Positions 58,407 to 64,000 of a stretch of 64,000 nucleotides of DNA are shown here, one piece after another. A program made the position numbers and the translations under genes. Positions within the stretch are counted from its first letter, which is position 1, and every line of letters begins with the position of its first letter. Source of the stretch: Talaromyces rugulosus (taxonomy: Eukaryota > Ascomycota > Eurotiomycetes > Eurotiales > Trichocomaceae). A model generated the notes under the pieces. That model worked only from the letters and a program-made list of their open reading frames with translations, ran no database searches and was not told the origin of the DNA. The DNA lies in assembly GCF_013368755.1 (NCBI RefSeq), contig NC_049562.1, forward strand, positions 1,612,001-1,676,000, read 5' to 3'.

Positions 58407-59499
58407 GTGATTTAAAGACTTCTAGCAAGTCGATTAGGGTTTCTCTCACGAAGTCGACAAGTCAGTCTCGACCAATAGCACTCGCCAATTGGACCGAGCG
58501 AGATTTATACGAATACGAGTAATACTATTATCGCCTCTTTTTGGAGCTGTTGCTTTCGTCGGCGCGTGATTTTGTTACTATGCTGGCTGTTTCTGGATTC
58601 TGCTTCATGTGATATTGGTTTGTCCAGACATATACATACTTTTTACATTGCAAGTGAGACTGCCGACAGGAAGCATCGGTCTGGTCGTCTCCTTGCTCCT
58701 ACTCTGCACTACGGGTGTTGTTTTGATGCGGTAGGGAGATTACTTTTTTGTACAAGGTTGGACGTGCAGTTGAATATGGCGAAAAATTTGCATTTTTATT
58801 AGCGAACAGCAAACAAACCGGCGGTCGTCAGCGGCCGAACAGGGAGAGGTTTCTTTATCTGTGCAAATATCGCACAGGTATATATATCTTTTTTATTGTT
58901 TATTTGTCTTTTTCCTTACTCCGAATTGATATCAGATGAGAATGTGTTGGTGCAAACAGAGTGTGTTGCGTTTTTGCTACTTTTTATCACCTGCAAAACA
59001 GAGATACATGGTCTAGAAATATTTCGCATAGCTATTTTTCGGGATGCAAATTTTATCTATTATTAACATCTGGTGTAATATTCACTCCTAGTAAAATGAA
59101 TCAAGCGATTTTGATTTTATAAATGGAATTATTCGAGTCAGCCATGTAAATAATACGCACATACGTACATGCAGACTGAAAAGAGTAGAGAATAAGAAAG
59201 AAAGAAAAGATACCCTTTCCCTTCGTCCAGTGTGACATGCAATGCAATGCAACAAACCAAAAAAAAAAAAAAAAAAAAAAAAAACACCTGACCAACCAAC
59301 CTTATATATATGCAATAACCCCCTCCCTGTACAAATAGAAATTCATTTGTCGTCAATTGTCATCATCGTGATCATCATTATGAATCCCCCCAAAAAGCTG
59401 TCTATGGTAATGTATATATCTCGTGATCCAAACCCAGACACACCCAAGTATATATATTCTCTCGTTGTTAAAAGAAAAAGTGTCATTCATGAAAACGCT
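58407..59499. other. Convergent 3' region with a poly(A) run
   Basis: About 1.1 kb between ssd1 and the E2 gene. It contains a 26-base A run at 59259-59284 and a T-rich stretch around 58880-58920. No gene was seen. Confidence 0.45.
59259..59284 (+). repeat. Poly(A) tract, 26 consecutive A
   Basis: Uninterrupted A run in a convergent 3' region. No flanking duplication was noticed that would mark a retrotransposed copy. Confidence 0.9.
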
Positions 59500-60964
59500 T
59501 CACAGCCGTCGAAGTCCGATTCTCGGTTTACGCTTGACGGCAGCGGATCCTTTGCGAACACCACTACCTAGTGCCGGTTTGGTGACTTTGGTTGGTTCGA
59601 GAGGCCTGGTCGCGACAGCTGGATTGTTGTGAAATTGCCCCAGGGGGGCTCTTGGCTGTGATGGGGCTTTCATGACAAGTGAAGCAGTCTGGGGAGTAGT
59701 TGGTAATGACAGTGATGATGAGTTTTTGGTCGAAAACAAGGTGCTTGTCACATTCTCTTTACCACGGCTGACACGACGGTTTGGGCTAGTGGCAGGTTCG
59801 CCCTGTTCGTCTTCGTAGATTTCGTACGATGAGTTCAAGACAGAGGAAGCGTGGGCGAACGCTTTCTGTGGGTGCTGTTGTCGTGTTCCCGATGGTGTAT
59901 CATATTCTTGGAAAGATGAGGCAGGTGAGGTCTTGTTGGTCACGTTTGCTGCAATATTTCGCGCGGACGAGGTCATACCGTCAGATGAGCCGTCATCGTC
60001 GGATGAGCTGTCGTACATGACTACATCTGTGTCGCGGGGAGGGGCAGTTGCGATAACCGACAAGGGCCGCTTCTCTTGGTCGTTTCTTCGAGAAAAGGGC
60101 GGTGCACTTGTGATAGGTTCGGGCGACAGTGAAGGGTCGTTCTCTTTATAGTCATCCATGAGATCCTCACTGTCAGACTGCATGTTTTCGTCCTGGGCCT
60201 CGACCGAAGCGGCGGTAGCGGTGGGTTTCATAACTAGACCTATTCTTCTCGTCTCCTGGGCTTGTGTGGAAGGCTGTTGTTCGGGTTCAAGTCGGGGTAC
60301 CATCGCGGGGTCTTCTCCGCGCTGCTTTGCTTCTAGGACCGGTTGCTTCAAATTGTTCGGTACTGGCGCGTGTATCGATGTCATGAGCTTGGCTTGGCGC
60401 GCAAACTCGATGTAGTCTTCTTGGAGCAACGCGCCGGCGGACGAGTTGAGCGCAGAGTCTGGGTTTGGATGGATCAAAAGACACGAGATTGTCTACCATA
60501 TTTCATCAGCTTCGGGGACGGTCGCTCATTGGCATCCGAAGAAAACATACCACAAGGATGTCTCTCAAAGTCAACTTTGGTTCCCAGTCCCTCTTGAGAG
60601 TATCTACACATACTGCACCAGACGACTCCTCGACGTTTGGGTGCCAGATGCGCGTCTTGAACGCCGCCTTTGGTGGGCTAGCGGGATAGTCTTCCGGGAT
60701 TCTAAGGTGCAGTCGCCACAGCCCGTCAGCATAGGGCGTACCATGAGGCCCAGCGACAAGCACGGTGAGTTGGCTTAGATCGTCGGTAGCGAGTCCATCG
60801 GCGCCTGGGAAGAGGTAATTTGGAGGAAGATCGGCGTTATGGAGGTCTGCATGGTCGGCGATGAGCCGACGAAGCTTGGAGACCTAGTCTGTGTTAGTAT
60901 GAAGCAAGCACGGCGGCGCACTGTCGCATGCATCGGACAATGCAGGCTGCAGATAACTTACCAT
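59500..60964 (-). CDS. Ubiquitin-conjugating enzyme E2, UBE2S-like
   Basis: Three coding exons: 60962-60964 (only the ATG), 60551-60883 and 59500-60492, giving 442 residues. The UBC fold is clear: [68 protein letters not shown] with the active-site Cys, and across the intron [20 protein letters not shown] ending [16 protein letters not shown]. The LIHPNPxSALN and LKRDW features point to the UBE2S branch, which elongates Lys11 chains with the anaphase-promoting complex in animals. The fungal protein carries about 270 further residues, disordered and Ser/Asp-rich, with a basic end ([11 protein letters not shown]) that may resemble the APC/C-contacting tail. Role in this organism is inferred. 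Confidence 0.88.
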
Positions 60965-61646
60965 TCTGCAGAGTGAGAGGGGAAACGGCGGTGGAAAAGG
61001 CTGGGTTCGAGTCGGTGTGTACAGAGAGCACTGTCACAGTCAAGGCGGTCAATGCGGTTCGACAAGCACAGAACGGCAGTGCAATGGTTGCAAAGAAGGT
61101 CGTCAGGAATGAAGAAGGCGAAGGCCACAGGACAGGAGGAACCAGGGTTGGGATTGTTTTTCCAAGGACCAAGGGCGCACAGAAGGGGGCGTGCTCACTA
61201 GTGGTGGTTGAGCGGTGATGACGGTTTGTTGTTGTTGCTAGGGAAGCAAGAGCGGAGTAGTCGCGATCGCGCTAGTCCTGTTTGGGCCGGCGCGTTTGGC
61301 TGAGCGCGCGCGTTCGCGTCAGCCAATATATCCGTTTTGGGAAGGACAACTAGTATACATATAATAATATCAAACACTATAATACTACTACTACTACTAC
61401 TACTACTATACGTGCACGCCCTCGTAGTACCAAGGATTAATCGTTCGTTCATTCATGATTAAAAAATATATGCAGTTGCTCCAAGCATGTACATTCCACT
61501 GAGATAAAGACCCAACTTTTACACATCAAAGGCCACGCACGAGGAGCCTACAACTGGCAGGAAAATATAGAGGCCAAGCCAGACCAGAAGACCGGCTTGC
61601 ACCGAGAAAAGAAGAAGCAGCGGCACTACTGTCTAGTCGGGGCACT
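60965..61646. other. E2 promoter and 3' side of the Ser/Thr-rich gene, with a TAC microsatellite
   Basis: No supported gene; (TAC) repeats lie at 61383-61408. Confidence 0.45.
61383..61408 (+). repeat. TAC trinucleotide microsatellite, about 8.7 units
   Basis: Perfect TAC repetition over 26 bp. Confidence 0.9.
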
Positions 61647-62200
61647 CTACAGAAGCATAGCGATAGCGGCACCAGCAACGAGAGACAAACCAACAGGACC
61701 AGCAGTTGCGCCAGGAGCAGCGGCGCCAGTGCCGGTAGACGACGCAGCAGAACCGGACGCAGTGCCAGTGCCAGTGCCCGAAGCGCTGCTGCCAGATTCA
61801 GAAGCAGTGTCGGAGCCCGAGGCAGAGGCAGAGGCGGTGGTGGTGAAGCCCGTCTGCGTAGTTCCGCTAGAGACAGGGCCGGTGGTTTCGCCAATGCTGG
61901 TAGTCGTAGTAGGAGTTGGCACAACAACGGGCGTGGTCAGTCCGGCAGGGATCGAGGCAGCTCCGGGTTGCGAAGTGACAGCAGCTGGCTGGCTGGTGAC
62001 GGCGTCGGGCTGGCCAGTGACAACACCGAGAGAGTTGGTCTCAGTCAGGTACTGCGTGGCTGGGTTGTCCTGCTGAAGAGTTAGCGACATGCAAGTGATG
62101 ACGATAGTTAGGGACCAGAACACACCACCGCGACTGGGGTAACAGTGCTCTGGGCAAGAGCAACAGCCGAGAAGGCAACGAGGGCAAAGGCGGAACGCAT
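61647..62200 (-). CDS. Small secreted Ser/Thr/Ala-rich GPI-type surface protein
   Basis: Two exons, 62126-62200 and 61647-62072, encode 166 residues. MRSAFALVAFSAVALA is a clear signal peptide, cut before QSTVTPVAVQ. A short region with imperfect repeats follows (VVTGQPDAVTSQPAAVTSQP), then a Thr/Ser/Gly-rich low-complexity stretch. The end, AGPVGLSLVAGAAIAMLL, is a typical GPI-attachment signal. This is the layout of many small fungal cell-wall proteins (mannoprotein type). No catalytic domain is present. Function unknown beyond a likely wall location. Emp24, also in this window, sorts this class of cargo in general, with no specific link implied. Confidence 0.85.
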
Positions 62201-64000
62201 TGTGAAGGCGGAGGAATATGTTTCTGGGAGTATTATGGTATTATGGGGTGATATCGAGATGATGTAGAGGTAGCGAGCGACTGAGAGCGAGTGGACCGGT
62301 GGATGGAGAGGAAGCAAGATCAAGCGGCAGACAGCGCGACTTTAAATACGGCAGCAAGGGTCAGGAGCCACACAGCCCAATTATTATTATTGCAACCGCA
62401 TCATCAATAATGCTGTAATAATAAATAGCAGCGGCCTGAAAAGCCAAAAAAGGCGCCGGCTTTGATCATGCATGGCTGCAAGACTTGTCCCAATGGCCAT
62501 TTAGTGTCTCGCGCTGCGGAGACTGATTCGCCCGGATGCACATGGCCCAAGCCCGGCGTCCAGCACTAGGTTTACCATGTCTCATTATTTCTTCTCTTCT
62601 TGTTTCTTATTATTTCCTCGCTTTGTTAAGGGGCTGTCCTTCGGCGCAGCTTCTCTCAGCAGCAACAAATGTATAGATGCATTCGACCCGTCTAGATTAA
62701 GCACGATTATTGGCGAGTCCCTTGCATTGTACCACATCTCTACTCGTCCCTGTCTTTGTCGACCCCCAGCTTGGCACTGACAGGTAGCATCAATTGATGC
62801 TTGCTGATCACCCTATTGTCCCAAGTGGTAGCGTCATACATATACTCGGAGGCTAGCCTCAAAACCTGCTTTGGCGACTTTCCTTTCCCACACACAGTTA
62901 CATAACTAGCCATCGCTGTTATTTGCTGGGTTGGTAAGTTGGTAAGCGGGTAAGCTTGTAAGCTTGTAAGTTGGTGTACAGCTTGCGTAATCAATTGATG
63001 CAAGCCAGCCACTGACAACAAAACATAGCGTGGCCACTGAACTCACCGATTGGTCTCACTTTGACAGCACTAGTCTCACTATTATTTTATTTTTATCTCG
63101 TCACTGGTCACGAGTTTTTTGTTTTGTTTTGTTTTTTTGCTCGGAAATCCGAACTTTCATTTACAAGAGAGCTAGTATGAATTGGTGATTGAGATTCACA
63201 TTCCGATCCGACTACGCCTCTCGGAGCAGTCCATTATGTCGGCGTATGTACCTTGCAATTATATTAACTCCGTCGTATGGCCAATGAATTAGCCGTGACC
63301 TGAATATCTACCTGTAACAGCTAATGGATGTAGTCACCTGGTGGCGCGTGATACACCCATGTCAATTGGTGACCCTTTTAGTGTTTTGAATATTCAATGC
63401 CGACATCACGAAAAATTAAAAACAATCTTTGAGTTTAGGGCTCGTTTGACTGCTTAGGCTATTTAAGTTATTTTATTTATGGAATTGGGTTTGAAGTTGA
63501 TGACATCTGAACATCTAGAGGACTAGCCAATCTCTACTATACATATATATAAGGTAAGCGCTGTGCGACATTGATCGAATGACTTTCAAAATTTAGCAAA
63601 CACTTATGTAAATTTCGAGGTTAATTTTACATATATTGCTCAACGACATCTGGCTAACCGGCACTTCTAAATTTTTGAATATAAAATATGTAGCAGAACT
63701 GGTATACATGTACCACACCAAAAATTGATATCCGGATTGGGCGGATACCTGTGCGGTTGACCGCACGCGATTTTCTTCCATTTATGTCTGCTACAATCGA
63801 GCGGTCAACAGGTAAATACTGTACAGCGACAAATTAGAAATTAATTCATCGGATATTTCTCTGGCAAAGACCGTTCTATAGAGTAGTAGAAGTTTGAAAA
63901 AAGAACATCCGGTTGATTCCAGTCTCTGCACCGAACATCCCAATGTCCCTTTCTCCATGCGTCGAAACACTGACACCTTTGCTTATATTTATTATACCCT
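62201..64000. other. Right-end stretch without a supported gene
   Basis: 1.8 kb: the promoter of the Ser/Thr-rich gene, an 8-bp tandem repeat (62930-62976), then AT-rich sequence to the window edge. A minus-strand ORF at 62740-63021 contains MASYVTVCGKGKSPKQVLRL but overlaps the tandem repeat and matches nothing I know. Confidence 0.4.
62930..62976 (+). repeat. 8-bp tandem repeat, nearly six units
   Basis: Units GTTGGTAA (x2), GCGGGTAA, GCTTGTAA (x2) and a partial GTTGGTG, head to tail without gaps. Confidence 0.85.

Noticed and set aside
59259..59284. Poly(A) run as the tail of a retroelement
   Set aside because: No element body or target duplication is visible beside it.
62740..63021. 93-codon minus-strand ORF near the right end
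   Set aside because: Its first third is made by the 8-bp tandem repeat and the rest matches nothing I recognise.

Overview
The window is nuclear DNA of a filamentous ascomycete. Most genes carry short (about 50-75 nt) GT-AG introns, the regulators are Zn2Cys6, C2H2 and fungal bZIP types, and the housekeeping genes (Ssd1, Gle1, Emp24, a UBE2S-like E2) look fungal. The Ssd1 and transporter sequences suggest Eurotiales (Aspergillus/Penicillium type); that placement is inference. Gene models below were spliced by eye from frame, splice sites and family conservation.

Region A (1-15.1 kb) is an accessory catabolic block: the tail of an MFS exporter, a six-exon sugar-porter-type transporter, a paralogue of 3-isopropylmalate dehydrogenase, a short-chain dehydrogenase, a composite C2H2 plus Zn2Cys6 regulator, a cyclase-family hydrolase, a succinate-semialdehyde-type aldehyde dehydrogenase and two SnoaL/NTF2-fold proteins. 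Most promoters here share a GTGGTAC/GCGGTAC-type element.

Region B (15.1-33 kb) is mixed: a small secreted Ser-rich protein with a probable GPI signal, a 34-base poly(C) tract, an acyl-CoA dehydrogenase, then a HET-S-type cell-death effector immediately downstream of a NACHT-ankyrin receptor gene. The receptor's N-terminal motif matches the effector's two C-terminal repeats in spacing, which is the layout of fungal amyloid-signalling pairs. The receptor looks broken while the effector is intact. Emp24 and a very large coiled-coil protein of unknown function follow.

Region C (33.7-42.7 kb) is a compact aromatic-catabolism block: an Ayr1-like reductase interrupted by a stop codon, a fumarylacetoacetate-hydrolase-family enzyme, a Zn2Cys6 activator, a VOC-type extradiol ring-cleavage dioxygenase and a phenol-hydroxylase-like FAD monooxygenase. 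Together they encode the logic hydroxylate, meta-cleave, hydrolyse. The dioxygenase and monooxygenase are divergent from one 428-bp promoter.

Region D (42.7-64 kb) has long gene-poor stretches around ordinary genes: a bZIP/DUF3425 factor, Gle1, Ssd1 with a long leader region, a UBE2S-like E2 whose first coding exon is only the ATG, and a second small Ser/Thr-rich GPI-type protein. No tRNA, rRNA, CRISPR or recognisable transposon was found by eye.
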